DNA of 64,000 bases from Leifsonia sp. Root4 (GCF_001425085.1 NZ_LMDN01000002.1:397796-461795), one strand, 5' to 3'. Shown: positions 9,039 through 17,695, counted from the first letter of the stretch. The notes: generated from the letters alone by a model not told the origin. Program-made: numbers and translations.

Positions 9039-9416
9039 TCACGGCGTCCCCGGAGGCCCGGCGCGGGCGGTCGCCCTCAGAGAGAACACCCACCAGCTGC
9101 TGCTGACGCTGACGAGCGCCACCGCGCCGCTCAGTTCGCAGCCGTCGAGCACGGCGCTGTTGAGGCTCGCGGCTGCCGTTGCCAGCTGACAGGCGACGCC
9201 GGGCACCGCGCCTGACGCGACATCGGCGGCGGCGAGGGCGGCGGCATCCGCAGCATTCGCCACCCGTTGGCTGGCCACGAATGCTCCAGCCACGGGGATC
9301 ACCGTGAGAACGACGGTCACCACAGCGCCGAGCACACCGACTGTCAGCACCGCGCCTGAGCCGCGGTCCGCCAGCGGCCACCCGCGTCGGGGTCGGAGCC
9401 TGCCAGGACCAGTCAT
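9039..9416 (-). CDS. TadE/TadG-like pilus-assembly protein
   Basis: A 125-residue protein with one N-terminal membrane helix following DRGSGAVLTVGVLGAVV, then ASQRVANAADAAALAAAD. The NAADAAALAAAD stretch is the signature of actinobacterial 'secretion neighbourhood' TadE/G-like proteins (Rv3655c-type). The start ATG 9416 overlaps the preceding TadE stop in ATGA, so it is coupled to it. It ends the Tad operon and probably acts as a minor pseudopilin or assembly factor at the outer face of the membrane. Two cysteines in the exported part could form a disulfide. Role is inferred from position and the motif. Confidence 0.82.
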   Translation of the reverse strand: MTGPGRLRPRRGWPLADRGSGAVLTVGVLGAVVTVVLTVIPVAGAFVASQRVANAADAAALAAADVASGAVPGVACQLATAAASLNSAVLDGCELSGAVALVSVSSSWWVFSLRATARAGPPGTP

Positions 9417-9763
9417 AGCCCACCCGCCAGCGCACACGAGGATGCCGTCAGGCGCAGGCCGAAGGCGACCAGACCACCGGCGGGCGCGCTGCCCAGGTCG
9501 GCACAGATGAATTCTCCCCGCGTGCTGAGGCCGAGATCCGCCCCGGAGACCGCACGGGAGACGAGCGCCGCCACCCGAGCGGGGTCGTCACCACGTGCAG
9601 CCGCTCGCGCAGCGTCGGCAGCCGCGTCGCTCAGCCGCAGTTGCTGGCCGACGAGCTGAACGGCACCGAGGCAGAGCGCCAGCACGAGGAGCAGCGCCGG
9701 GAGCAGCACAGCGAACTCGGCGGTGACGCTGCCGCGTTCTGCGCTACCCCACGGAGAGCGCAT
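9413..9763 (-). CDS. TadE-like minor pseudopilin
   Basis: A 116-residue protein beginning with a short basic/polar head, then ERGSVTAEFAVLLPALLLVL. This is the TadE prepilin-type helix: Gly before the cleavage site, Glu at +5 of the hydrophobic segment, then a 20-residue membrane helix. The exported remainder has two cysteines (FICADL, TASSCALA). ATG 9763 lies inside the 3' end of the DUF4244 gene (20-base overlap). TadE proteins are minor pilins needed for Flp-type pilus assembly or processing. The family is secure; the exact start is moderately sure because the Shine-Dalgarno is weak. Confidence 0.83.
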   Translation of the reverse strand: MRSPWGSAERGSVTAEFAVLLPALLLVLALCLGAVQLVGQQLRLSDAAADAARAAARGDDPARVAALVSRAVSGADLGLSTRGEFICADLGSAPAGGLVAFGLRLTASSCALAGGL

Positions 9764-10088
9764 TGCGCACGAGTTCCATGAGGATTCCGCGCACCTCATC
9801 TCCCCGGAGGATGACGACGAGCAGCCCGGCGAAGCCGACGGCGGCCATCGTCGCGACGGCGTACTCGGCCGTCGCCGCTCCGCGCTCGCCCGCAACCCGG
9901 CGGAGGAGCCGGTGGCGGAGCGTCGGCGATCCCGACGCGGTGCTGCCGTCGGCAGACTTGCGGTGCCGTGCGGCGCGGGCGAGGACGAGGGTGCCGGGCG
10001 GGGGTGCTGAATCCACGCCCTCCCGGAAGGGCCCCGCGTGCCGGCCCCTCTCCGCCGCAACCGCCGCCTGCGTGAGTGTGTCAGTCAT
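9744..10088 (-). CDS. DUF4244 family Flp-pilin-like protein
   Basis: A 114-residue protein starting at ATG 10088, four bases after AGGAGAG. The N-terminal 60 residues are polar and Arg/Pro-rich. The C-terminal part carries GERGAATAEYAVATMAAVGF followed by a hydrophobic helix and ends RNALSVG. The GAATAEYAVA segment is the Flp pilin/DUF4244 cleavage-and-helix motif with the conserved Glu at +5. It is therefore the probable major pilin subunit of this Tad locus, cleaved by a prepilin peptidase not encoded in the window. A 108-base gap separates it from the T2SF gene upstream, which could hold a pilin-specific promoter. Confidence 0.84.
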   Translation of the reverse strand: MTDTLTQAAVAAERGRHAGPFREGVDSAPPPGTLVLARAARHRKSADGSTASGSPTLRHRLLRRVAGERGAATAEYAVATMAAVGFAGLLVVILRGDEVRGILMELVRNALSVG

Positions 10089-10196
10089 GAGTCTCTCCTT
10101 TCGCACCCGTCGAGGTGCTGCCGTTGGCGCGAGCAGTTCCAGCATGTTCTGCTGCGGATCGTCGTGCCGCGCGGCCGTGGATCTGTGGAGAGCGGT

Positions 10197-11258
10197 TCAG
10201 AATGCGTCGAGTGTGGAGGAGAGAACGGAGATGAGCAGCGGGAGCACCCCCACGAGCATGAACGCCGGGAGCACGCACAGGCCGAGCGGGATCATCAGCG
10301 TGACAGCGAGCCGGGCCGCCCGCTGCTCCCCCGCGCTGCGCGATCGCAGCCGCGCCTGTTGCGCCTCGCTGCGCAGCAGTTCCACGGCCGGCACACCCGC
10401 CCGGCGGGAGAGGGCGAGCACGCCGTCGATCGCCCGCGATCCGGCGGTGTTCGCGTGAATCAGGAAGCGTTTCGCGACACCGTCGGCGAGCGCACGGGCG
10501 CGTTCGGTCGACATACCGCCAGACATCGCGATCGAGACGAGTTCCAGCATCAGCCCGTCGTCATCCGTGCCCGCTGCGCGCCGCACGAGCGCCCGGCTCC
10601 ACCCAGCACCCGCGAGCATCAGCGCCCCGCCGAGCGCCAGGCAGATCAGCCCCGGCACGGTGCGGAACAGGGTGCTGATCGTGTCGAATCCCAGGAGCGC
10701 TCCGAAGACCACCCCGATGGCAGGCATCGCACCGACCATCCTGGCCGTGGCGCGCGGCCCGGCCAGCGCCACGGCCAGGTCGCGCTCGAGCTGGGCCTGA
10801 TCGCGGAAGGTCGCGGCGAGCCCACGCAGCGTCGCGGCGAGCGGCGCTCCGGCTTCTCCGGCCACGGCCCAAGCCGCGGCCAACGCCAACCAAGCAGCTG
10901 CCGCCCGCTGCTCCGACAACGACACGGGGTCCGACGGGCGGGTCTCCCCCGTGTTCACGGCACCCCGGAGCGCTTCGGCGATGTCGCTGCCACGGGCGGC
11001 GGCGCGGGAGGCGGCCCGCAGCGCCAGCGCGTTCAGCTCCGCGACCCGCACGGCGTCGTTCCGTCCGCGCCGACCCGGCAGGAGCCGCGGAAACCGCCTG
11101 CCCCGCGCCGCCGCCGCGCCCGCCGTGCCCGCGGCAGCCGTGCTCTCTTCGTCCAGACAAGTCCAGGCGGTGTGCGGGGCGACACCGGCCGCCAACAGCA
11201 CGGCGAGCCGCTGAGCAATCGCGGCCACCGATTCGATCGGTGGTTCGGTGGACCTCAC
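10197..11258 (-). CDS. Type II secretion F-family (TadB/TadC-like) membrane protein
   Basis: A 353-residue inner-membrane platform protein of the Tad pilus machine. The GTG start at 11258 overlaps the tadA stop (GTGA). The N-terminal half is a cytoplasmic T2SF helical domain. Membrane segments follow near VGAMPAIGVVFGALLGF, ICLALGGALMLAGAGW and, at the C-terminus, VTLMIPLGLCVLPAFMLVGV. Tad loci normally carry two F-type genes (tadB and tadC); here only one is present, and no second follows. Either this protein serves both roles or the partner is elsewhere. It is coupled to tadA and precedes the pilin genes. Confidence 0.85.
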   Translation of the reverse strand: MRSTEPPIESVAAIAQRLAVLLAAGVAPHTAWTCLDEESTAAAGTAGAAAARGRRFPRLLPGRRGRNDAVRVAELNALALRAASRAAARGSDIAEALRGAVNTGETRPSDPVSLSEQRAAAAWLALAAAWAVAGEAGAPLAATLRGLAATFRDQAQLERDLAVALAGPRATARMVGAMPAIGVVFGALLGFDTISTLFRTVPGLICLALGGALMLAGAGWSRALVRRAAGTDDDGLMLELVSIAMSGGMSTERARALADGVAKRFLIHANTAGSRAIDGVLALSRRAGVPAVELLRSEAQQARLRSRSAGEQRAARLAVTLMIPLGLCVLPAFMLVGVLPLLISVLSSTLDAF

Positions 11259-12352
11259 GCGGTCGTCTCGGCCTCCGGCGCCCCGTCTTCCGGCACGACG
11301 CTCAGTCGGCCGCGGTCGTCGAGCACGAAGCGGCCGATCGCGGCGAGGCGGCGCACGCCACCGCGTTGCTCCACATGCAAGACCAGGCCGATGGCGCTCA
11401 CCGTCTGCCGCGCGACGGCCTCCGCGCTCATAGTGGCCAGTGAGCCGAGGGCCTCCAACCGGGCGGGCACATCGGCAAGCGAGTTGGCGTGCAACGTTCC
11501 CGCGCCGCCGTCATGGCCGGTGTTGAGCGCGGCGAGCAGTTCCCGGATCTCGCTCCCCCGGCATTCACCGACCACCAGCCGGTCCGGTCGCATGCGCAGC
11601 GCCTCGCGCAGCAGGGTGTCGAGGCCCAGCCGTCCGGCGCCCTCCAGATTCGCCTGCCGCGCTTCGAGCCCGACGACGTGGGGGTGTCGGATGCGCAGTT
11701 CGACGACATCCTCGATCGTCACGATGCGTTCTCCGGCTGCGGCCTCGGCAAGCAGCGCCGCGAGCAGCGTCGTCTTGCCGCTGCCTGCCGCCCCGGTCAC
11801 CAGCAGGTTCTCGCGTGCGTCGACGGCCCTGCGTAGGCGCGCGCCGATCTCCGCCTCGAACATGCCGGACCGCTCCAACCCGGCGAGCGTGAAACCGTCG
11901 GCGTGAGGCAGCCGCACCGAGAGCAGCGTCCCGGTACTGGAGACCGGTGGCAGGACAGCATGAACCCGGATCCCGTCGCCAAGCCGCACGTCGACGCACG
12001 GTGTCGCCTCATCGATGTGTCGCCCGCCGACGGCGACGAGACGCACCGCGAGCTCACGCACCTCGGCCTCGTCGCGGTTCCAGTCGGGCGCCCGCTCAGC
12101 GCCGCGACCCCGATCGATCCAGAGCCCGGCATCGCCGTTCACGAACAGGTCGGTGACCCCGGGCTCCGCGGCGTAACCGGCCAGGGCGCCGAGCACGGCG
12201 GTGTTCAGGCTCCGGGTCGAAGCGTCGGGTGTCGTTTCAGGCCGGACGTCCGCGACAACGGGTTCCTGCGCGCGGGGTGGTTCGTCCCACGCGGGAGGGT
12301 CTGCGAGCGGAGGCATCTCGAACGAGGGCACTGCGACAAAAGGTAGGTCCAC
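11255..12352 (-). CDS. tadA: TadA/CpaF-family pilus-assembly ATPase
   Basis: A 365-residue secretion ATPase that powers pilin polymerisation. Walker A is GAAGSGKTT (about 205-213). VTIEDVVEL gives the Asp box, RPDRLVVGECRGSE the Walker B segment, and the His-box region follows with NTGHDGGAGTLHANS. The first 50 residues are Pro/acidic and not conserved. The assigned GTG start at 12352 has no clear Shine-Dalgarno, so a later start such as ATG 12316 is possible. It is the first gene of the operon. The tadZ/ssd gene usually found upstream in actinobacteria is missing; instead a 6C RNA and two TGTGCACAA motifs occupy the upstream region. Confidence 0.9.
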   Translation of the reverse strand: MDLPFVAVPSFEMPPLADPPAWDEPPRAQEPVVADVRPETTPDASTRSLNTAVLGALAGYAAEPGVTDLFVNGDAGLWIDRGRGAERAPDWNRDEAEVRELAVRLVAVGGRHIDEATPCVDVRLGDGIRVHAVLPPVSSTGTLLSVRLPHADGFTLAGLERSGMFEAEIGARLRRAVDARENLLVTGAAGSGKTTLLAALLAEAAAGERIVTIEDVVELRIRHPHVVGLEARQANLEGAGRLGLDTLLREALRMRPDRLVVGECRGSEIRELLAALNTGHDGGAGTLHANSLADVPARLEALGSLATMSAEAVARQTVSAIGLVLHVEQRGGVRRLAAIGRFVLDDRGRLSVVPEDGAPEAETTA

Positions 12353-12403
12353 GACGCGAGGCTAAGACGCATCTCGTACGTCTGACAGTGCGAGTGCAGC
12401 AGC

Positions 12404-12440
12404 TGTGCACAATCGGCGCCGAGCGTGCGCTTGTGCACAA
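12404..12440. promoter_or_regulatory. Two TGTGCACAA motifs upstream of tadA
   Basis: TGTGCACAA occurs at 12404-12412, and the perfect 10-bp palindrome TTGTGCACAA at 12431-12440, with centres about 27 bp apart. They lie 50-90 bp upstream of the tadA start. Spacing of two palindromes in a promoter suggests a dimeric repressor or activator site. Each is also one base off the actinobacterial DnaA box TTGTCCACA. Binding protein unknown. Confidence 0.4.
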
Positions 12441-12490
12441 CACCTGCGGGCCGCGAACCGGCGACATCACGGCAGCGAGGCACGGAAGTT

Positions 12491-12590
12491 AAAAAAAGGG
12501 GGCGGCACCTATTGGGGGGAACAGGTGCCGCCTCAGCAGTGCCGGATTGGGGGGAATCGTTGGCACTGCATGTCACCACTCACGCAGGAC
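12491..12590 (-). ncRNA. 6C RNA (actinobacterial small RNA with two C6-loop hairpins)
   Basis: Read on the minus strand, two hairpins each expose six or more cytosines in the loop. The first is an 8-bp stem (12562-12569 with 12536-12543) and the second a perfect 10-bp stem (12523-12532 with 12501-12510). Both loops contain ATTCCCCCCAAT or GTTCCCCCCAAT. A T7 run at 12497-12491 follows as a Rho-independent terminator. This is the defining architecture of the 6C RNA family (RF01066). A promoter fits upstream: TTGCAA at 12620-12625, 16-bp spacer, TACACT (12598-12603 read on minus), predicting a transcript of about 100 nt. In mycobacteria the homologous B11 RNA also lies next to the tad/ssd locus, so synteny supports the call. 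Confidence 0.9.
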
Positions 12591-12597
12591 GTTACTC

Positions 12598-12625
12598 AGT
12601 GTACGCGTCCAGACGGGATTTGCAA
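12598..12625 (-). promoter_or_regulatory. Predicted promoter of the 6C RNA
   Basis: On the minus strand TTGCAA (-35 box) is followed after 16 bases by TACACT (-10 box). Transcription would start near 12590. This resembles a housekeeping sigma-70-type promoter. Assigned by position and sequence only. Confidence 0.55.
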
Positions 12626-12907
12626 CACGTGTGGGTGCCCCCAGAAGTTGCGGCGCCTTGACCTCCCGATTCGACGGAGACGCACTGGCCCGGAATTCCG
12701 CTCGTGTTCGGCTTTCAGCACCCGACACGCCGCGAGAATTGTCCCCCAAAAATCTTGCATGACGACACCGGAACGCCAGGGCTGGAACGAGAGGGTAATC
12801 TCTCACTGGGCGGCACTGCGACGAGCGAATCTGCGCACGGTCCGATCCACCGGAACGACAAATCCACCGGCCACCGGAACCGGAACGCAAAGGAGCGGGA
12901 CTCACCA
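12626..12907. other. Upstream region of acs, no gene seen
   Basis: No convincing coding sequence. Near the acs start, CCACCGG repeats occur at 12847, 12864 and 12871, two of them as the longer CCACCGGAAC (12847-12856 and 12871-12880). They could be operator half-sites for carbon-source control, which is usual for acs genes, but no known consensus is matched. An AGGAG lies at 12891 before the acs start. Confidence 0.35.
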
Positions 12908-14857
12908 ATGAGCGTCCAGATCGATACCAGCCTCGAAGAGATCCGCCGGTTCCGGCCGAGCCCCGAGTTCGTGGCGCAATCCGTGGCCAGCGAATCGCTG
13001 TATGCCGATGCCAAGGCCGACCGGCTCGGTTTCTGGGCCACGCAGGCCCGCGAGCTGCTGCACTGGAACAAGCCGTTCACGCAGACCCTCGACTGGAGCA
13101 ACCCGCCGTTCGCGAAGTGGTTCGACGACGGTGAGCTGAACGTGGCCTACAACTGCCTCGACCGACACGTCGAGGCCGGCAACGGCGACCGCATCGCGCT
13201 GCACTTCGAGGGCGAACCCGGCGACAGCCGGTCATACAGCTACGCCGAGCTCACGGCCGAGGTGAAGAAGGCGGCGAACCTGCTGACCAGCCTCGGCGTG
13301 CGCTCCGGCGACCGTGTCGCCATCTACCTGCCGATGATCCCCGAGGCCGTGATCTCGATGCTCGCCGTTGCCCGCATCGGCGCCGTGCACTCCGTCGTGT
13401 TCGGCGGTTTCAGTGCGGAGAGCCTGCGGGCCCGCATCGACGACGCGGAGGCCAAGGTCGTCATCACGGCCGATGGCGGATGGCGCAAGGGCAAGGTCTT
13501 CCCGCTGAAGAACGCCGTCGACACCGCCCTGGAAGACGGCCAGAGCAGCGTCGACCACGTGCTCGTGGTCAAGCGCGGCGGCAACGATGTGCAGTGGACA
13601 GAGGGACGCGACCTCTGGTGGCACGACGAGCTCGCCGCCGTCGACGCCGACCACGTGGCGAAGGCGTTCCCGGCCGAGCAACCGCTGTTCGTGCTGTACA
13701 CCTCGGGAACGACGGGCAAGCCGAAGGGCATCCTGCACACGAGCGGCGGCTACCTCACCCAGGCCGCGTTCACGCACAAGAACGTCTTCGATCTGCACCC
13801 GGAGCGCGACGTGTACTGGTGCACGGCCGACATCGGCTGGATCACCGGCCACAGCTACGTCGTCTACGGCCCGCTCGCCAACGGCGCGACCCAGGTCATC
13901 TACGAGGGCACCCCTGACACCCCGCACCAGGGTCGTTGGTGGGAGATCATCGAGAAGTACAAGGTCACGATCCTGTACACGGCGCCTACCGCCATCCGCA
14001 CCTTCATGAAGCTCGGGCGTCAGATCCCGCACGAGTTCAACCTGCGTTCGCTGCGCCTGCTCGGCTCCGTCGGCGAGCCGATCAACCCCGAAGCGTGGAT
14101 CTGGTACCGCCACGTCATCGGCGGCGGCTCGATCCCCGTCGTTGACACGTGGTGGCAGACGGAGACGGGCGGCATCATGATCTCCGCCCTGCCCGGTCTG
14201 ACCGATCTGAAGCCCGGCGCCGCGCAGGTCCCGATTCCCGGCATCGAGGTCGAAGTGCTCGACGACGACGGCAAGAAGCTCGAGGAGGGCGGCGGACTGC
14301 TCGTCATCAACGAGCCGTGGCCGGCCATGCTGCGCGGCATCTGGGGCGACCCTGAACGCTTCAAGGAGACGTACTGGGACAAGTTCCAGGGCAAGTACTT
14401 CGCCGGAGACGGCGCGCGCCTCGACGAGGACGGCGACATCTGGCTGCTCGGCCGCGTCGACGACGTTATGAACGTCTCCGGCCACCGCCTGTCCACGGCC
14501 GAGATCGAGTCCTCGCTCGTCGCCCACCCGCTCACCGCCGAGGCGGCCGTCGTCGGTGCCGCAGACGAGACGACGGGTCAGGCCGTCGTGGCCTTCGTCA
14601 TCCTGAAGCAGAGCCACGAGCACGACATCGCCGACCCCGACGAGATCGCCGCACTGCTGCGCGCCCATGTGGCCCAGCAGATCGGCGCGATCGCCCGCCC
14701 GCGCGAGGTGTTCATCGTGAACGAACTGCCGAAGACGCGTTCGGGAAAGATCATGCGGCGCCTGCTCCGCGACGTCGCTGAGGGCCGCGAGATCGGCGAC
14801 ACCACGACGCTCGCCGACACCGCCGTGATGCAGATCATCACCTCGAAGATGCGCTGA
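12908..14857 (+). CDS. acs: Acetyl-CoA synthetase (AMP-forming)
   Basis: A 649-residue enzyme that activates acetate to acetyl-CoA via acetyl-AMP, feeding the TCA and glyoxylate pathways. ATG 12908 follows AGGAGCGGGA. The AMP-binding P-loop YTSGTTGKPKG begins near residue 264. It is followed by DIGWITGHSY, the acyl-adenylate motif WWQTETGG, and the hinge and C-domain with GRVDDVMNVSGHR. The acetylatable catalytic lysine is Lys614 in KTRSGKIMRR. Length and all core motifs match bacterial Acs. It is monocistronic between the 6C RNA and a strong hairpin at 14874. Reversible lysine acetylation is likely from the conserved SGK context. Confidence 0.96.
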   Translation: MSVQIDTSLEEIRRFRPSPEFVAQSVASESLYADAKADRLGFWATQARELLHWNKPFTQTLDWSNPPFAKWFDDGELNVAYNCLDRHVEAGNGDRIALHFEGEPGDSRSYSYAELTAEVKKAANLLTSLGVRSGDRVAIYLPMIPEAVISMLAVARIGAVHSVVFGGFSAESLRARIDDAEAKVVITADGGWRKGKVFPLKNAVDTALEDGQSSVDHVLVVKRGGNDVQWTEGRDLWWHDELAAVDADHVAKAFPAEQPLFVLYTSGTTGKPKGILHTSGGYLTQAAFTHKNVFDLHPERDVYWCTADIGWITGHSYVVYGPLANGATQVIYEGTPDTPHQGRWWEIIEKYKVTILYTAPTAIRTFMKLGRQIPHEFNLRSLRLLGSVGEPINPEAWIWYRHVIGGGSIPVVDTWWQTETGGIMISALPGLTDLKPGAAQVPIPGIEVEVLDDDGKKLEEGGGLLVINEPWPAMLRGIWGDPERFKETYWDKFQGKYFAGDGARLDEDGDIWLLGRVDDVMNVSGHRLSTAEIESSLVAHPLTAEAAVVGAADETTGQAVVAFVILKQSHEHDIADPDEIAALLRAHVAQQIGAIARPREVFIVNELPKTRSGKIMRRLLRDVAEGREIGDTTTLADTAVMQIITSKMR

Positions 14858-14873
14858 TCTGACGCTCAGCTGA

Positions 14874-14904
14874 TGGTGGATGCCGGCCGGCCCGGCATCC
14901 ACCA
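14874..14904 (+). terminator. Hairpin terminator after acs
   Basis: A perfect 13-bp inverted repeat (14874-14886 with 14892-14904) with a five-base loop lies 16 bases after the acs stop. There is no T tract, as is common for GC-rich actinobacterial terminators. Confidence 0.7.
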
Positions 14905-15025
14905 ACGCCTCGCGACACGGCCGTGGGAACGCGCGCCTCTTCCCGCCGCGAAACGAACGTGGTAGAACTGGCCGGAGTGCGCACCGGCGCGCCCAGCGAA
15001 AGCTGACTTTCGCGAAAGGACGCTC

Positions 15026-17677
15026 ATGCCAGAGCCACGCCGCTTGCCGCCATTGTCCCGGTCACTGGCCACAGCCGCGGTGAGCGTGGCGCTGGTCGTC
15101 GGCCTCGCCGCCCCTCCCGCCCTGGCAGCGACAGCTCCGCCGACCCCGGAGATCCCCAGCTCCAGCACACCGGCCCCGGCAACTCCAGAGCCGGAGACAT
15201 CCGAGACGCCCGCCCCGACGCCCGGCACGGTGGACCCGGCAACTCCGATCCCGACCCCACTCCCGACGAGTGTTCCGGCTCCCACACACGCGCCGGACCC
15301 GAGCTCACCCGACGCCGTGCCCGATTCAGCGCCGACATCCTCCGTCGCGATCGCGGTGACAGGACCCCTCCTGGTCCTTGCCGCAGAGGATGTGGCACCG
15401 GGCAGTGACGAGCGCATCGTCGTGCTGCAGACCCCTGACGGGTCTCTGGTGCGACTGCAGGGCATCGACACGGCAACCGTGCAGCCGGGGGATGAGTTCT
15501 CTGGCGTTGTCGCCCTCGATCCCGGCGTCGAAGCCGAGTCGGCTCCGCTCCCGGAGCACGACGGCGTCGTCAGCGCAGACAGCGCTGAAGGCCACGAGCT
15601 GCTCGCTCAGAGCATGGCTGCGGAGCTGCCCGTCGTCGCCATTGAGACGACCATCACCCGCGCCGCCGAACCTCTGCCCGATGCCACCTTCGAGCAGCGC
15701 ACGGCCGCCGGTGCCGTGCCCGCACGCGCGCACACGCTCGACGTGGCAATCGTCGGAACCAGCCTGAGCTCGACCAACTTCTTCAGCGACGCCCAGGTGA
15801 ATGCGCTCGTTGCCGAGCTGAGCAGCTACTGGGCATCCCAGTCGCAGGGCGCTGTATCGGCGATGACCCGTCCGATGTCCATCAAACGCGTCGCCATCGG
15901 CGACCCCTGCGATCCGTTCAGTGCATGGTCGGCAGCCAGCAGCGCGTTCGGCGTCACCAATCTGGAGGGTGTCTACGCCGGCGGAGCGGGGCGCCACCTC
16001 GTCGCCATCGCCACCCCGCTGAACGCGGACGGGTGCACGGCCGGGTACGGTCTCGGCTCCGTCGGCGCGTCCGTGCACGAGGGAGGCGTGGTCTGGGCGT
16101 CCGTTGGGGGGCCGGATGCCGCATCGATCGTCGGTCATGAGCTCGGCCACAACATCGGTCTCGGCCACTCGAACAACCACTACTGCAGCAATTCCGCGCT
16201 GGTCGAGGGCCTGCCCAACGCCAACGGCGAGTACAGCAACGGCTGCTACGACGATCCGTACAGCGACTACTACGACATCATGGCCGGCGGCTTCACGTCC
16301 TGTGGCGCCGTCTGTTACACGACGGACAAGATCACCGCGCTCAACGTCGCGCACAAGGCCAGCGTCGGCTTCCTGGATGCCGCATCCATGCCCAGCGTGA
16401 GTCTGCCCAGCGCCGAGTCGTCCTCCAGCCGCACGGTCACGGTGCAAGCCGCCTCCAGCAATTCCGGCGTCCGCGGCATCCGGATCGTGAACCCACGGGA
16501 CGGCGGCGTCTACTTCGTTGAATGGCGCAACGGCACCGGGCTGGACGCCGGGGGTTTCTACACGACCCCGGCTGGCGCCGGCAACGGCGTGCGGGTGCTC
16601 CGGCTCGGCGCGGAGTACGGTCCGGCCTCGCGGGTGCTTGCCCCTCTGGCAGCGAGTGGGAGTGCGCGCGACTACCTGCTCGACCTCGGTGAGAAGTTCG
16701 CAACGGCCGACCGTGGCATCACCATAGCGGTCACCTCGTCAACGGCGTCCGCCGCCACGGTGAGCATTCAGCTGTTCCGCCCGCTTGTGAAGCGCATCTC
16801 AGGAGCCGACCGCTACGGCACGGCCATCGCACTCTCGCAGCTCGGCTACCCCACCACGGCCCCTGTGGTCTATGTGGCCACGGGAGAAAGCTTCCCGGAC
16901 GCTCTGGCCGCCGCCCCGGCCGCGGCGACGCTGGGCGGCCCACTCCTGCTGACACCAGGGTGGGGTGTTCCCGACTCCGTCAAGCAGGAGATCCAGCGCC
17001 TCAAGCCGAGCCGGATCGTCGTGGTGGGAGGAACTGCGGTCATCAGCAACACGGTGCTCAGCCAGATCAAGGCGCTCCAGAAGAACACCGTGCGACTTGC
17101 CGGAGCCGACCGTTTCGCCACTGCGCAGGCCATCGTCGCGGATGCGTTCCCCGGAGTCGTGGCGGAGAGCTGGCTGGCGACGGGCCTGAACTTCCCGGAC
17201 GCACTGTCTGCCGCTGCCGTCGCCGGAAGCCGCAAGGTTCCCGTGGTGATGATCAACGGCGGACAGACGAACGTCGACGCCCTGACCGCAGGTCTCTTCG
17301 CACGATTGAAGCCGCGCACGGTCGCTATCGCGGGCGGGCCGGCTGCCGTGAGCGCTGGCATTGAGAGTTCACTGAAACGGGACTACACCGTCAAACGCTA
17401 TGCGGGGGCCGATCGCTTCGCGACGAGCGAAGCGATCAACGCGAGCACCTTCGACAAGCCGAAGACCGTCTATCTGGCCACAGGTTTCGGCTTCGCCGAT
17501 GCGCTCGCCGGGGCCGCGATCGCCGGGGCAACCCCGGGCCCGCTCTACGTGATCCCCAGCCACTGTGTACCTGGCGGCATCCTCGACAAGCTCAACGCAT
17601 GGGGCACGAGCCGCATCGTCGTCATCGGCGGCACCAGCGTGCTGAGTCCCGCGATCGACAAACTGACCCGCTGCTGA
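15026..17677 (+). CDS. Secreted gametolysin-type (M11-like) metalloprotease with three CWB2 repeats
   Basis: An 883-residue exported protein. ATG 15026 follows AAAGGA. Residues 1-34 form a Sec signal ending ALA-AT, then about 80 residues of Pro/Thr/Ser linker. The catalytic part carries the zinc site HELGHNIGLGH at 371-381 (His371, His375, His381, Glu372) and the Met-turn YDIMAGG at 416-422, the metzincin/gametolysin arrangement. Three cell-wall-binding repeat 2 modules begin near residues 590 (ISGADRYGT), 688 (LAGADRFAT) and 788 (YAGADRFAT). CWB2 repeats tether proteins to secondary wall polymers, so the protease probably acts at the cell surface. Monocistronic. The substrate is unknown. Confidence 0.88.
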   Translation: MPEPRRLPPLSRSLATAAVSVALVVGLAAPPALAATAPPTPEIPSSSTPAPATPEPETSETPAPTPGTVDPATPIPTPLPTSVPAPTHAPDPSSPDAVPDSAPTSSVAIAVTGPLLVLAAEDVAPGSDERIVVLQTPDGSLVRLQGIDTATVQPGDEFSGVVALDPGVEAESAPLPEHDGVVSADSAEGHELLAQSMAAELPVVAIETTITRAAEPLPDATFEQRTAAGAVPARAHTLDVAIVGTSLSSTNFFSDAQVNALVAELSSYWASQSQGAVSAMTRPMSIKRVAIGDPCDPFSAWSAASSAFGVTNLEGVYAGGAGRHLVAIATPLNADGCTAGYGLGSVGASVHEGGVVWASVGGPDAASIVGHELGHNIGLGHSNNHYCSNSALVEGLPNANGEYSNGCYDDPYSDYYDIMAGGFTSCGAVCYTTDKITALNVAHKASVGFLDAASMPSVSLPSAESSSSRTVTVQAASSNSGVRGIRIVNPRDGGVYFVEWRNGTGLDAGGFYTTPAGAGNGVRVLRLGAEYGPASRVLAPLAASGSARDYLLDLGEKFATADRGITIAVTSSTASAATVSIQLFRPLVKRISGADRYGTAIALSQLGYPTTAPVVYVATGESFPDALAAAPAAATLGGPLLLTPGWGVPDSVKQEIQRLKPSRIVVVGGTAVISNTVLSQIKALQKNTVRLAGADRFATAQAIVADAFPGVVAESWLATGLNFPDALSAAAVAGSRKVPVVMINGGQTNVDALTAGLFARLKPRTVAIAGGPAAVSAGIESSLKRDYTVKRYAGADRFATSEAINASTFDKPKTVYLATGFGFADALAGAAIAGATPGPLYVIPSHCVPGGILDKLNAWGTSRIVVIGGTSVLSPAIDKLTRC

Positions 17678-17695
17678 GCGGCGCTGCTCCGACGA

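Noticed and set aside
13232-14905. 557-codon open frame opposite acs
   Set aside because: Mirror of the acs codon pattern; no motif or start signal.
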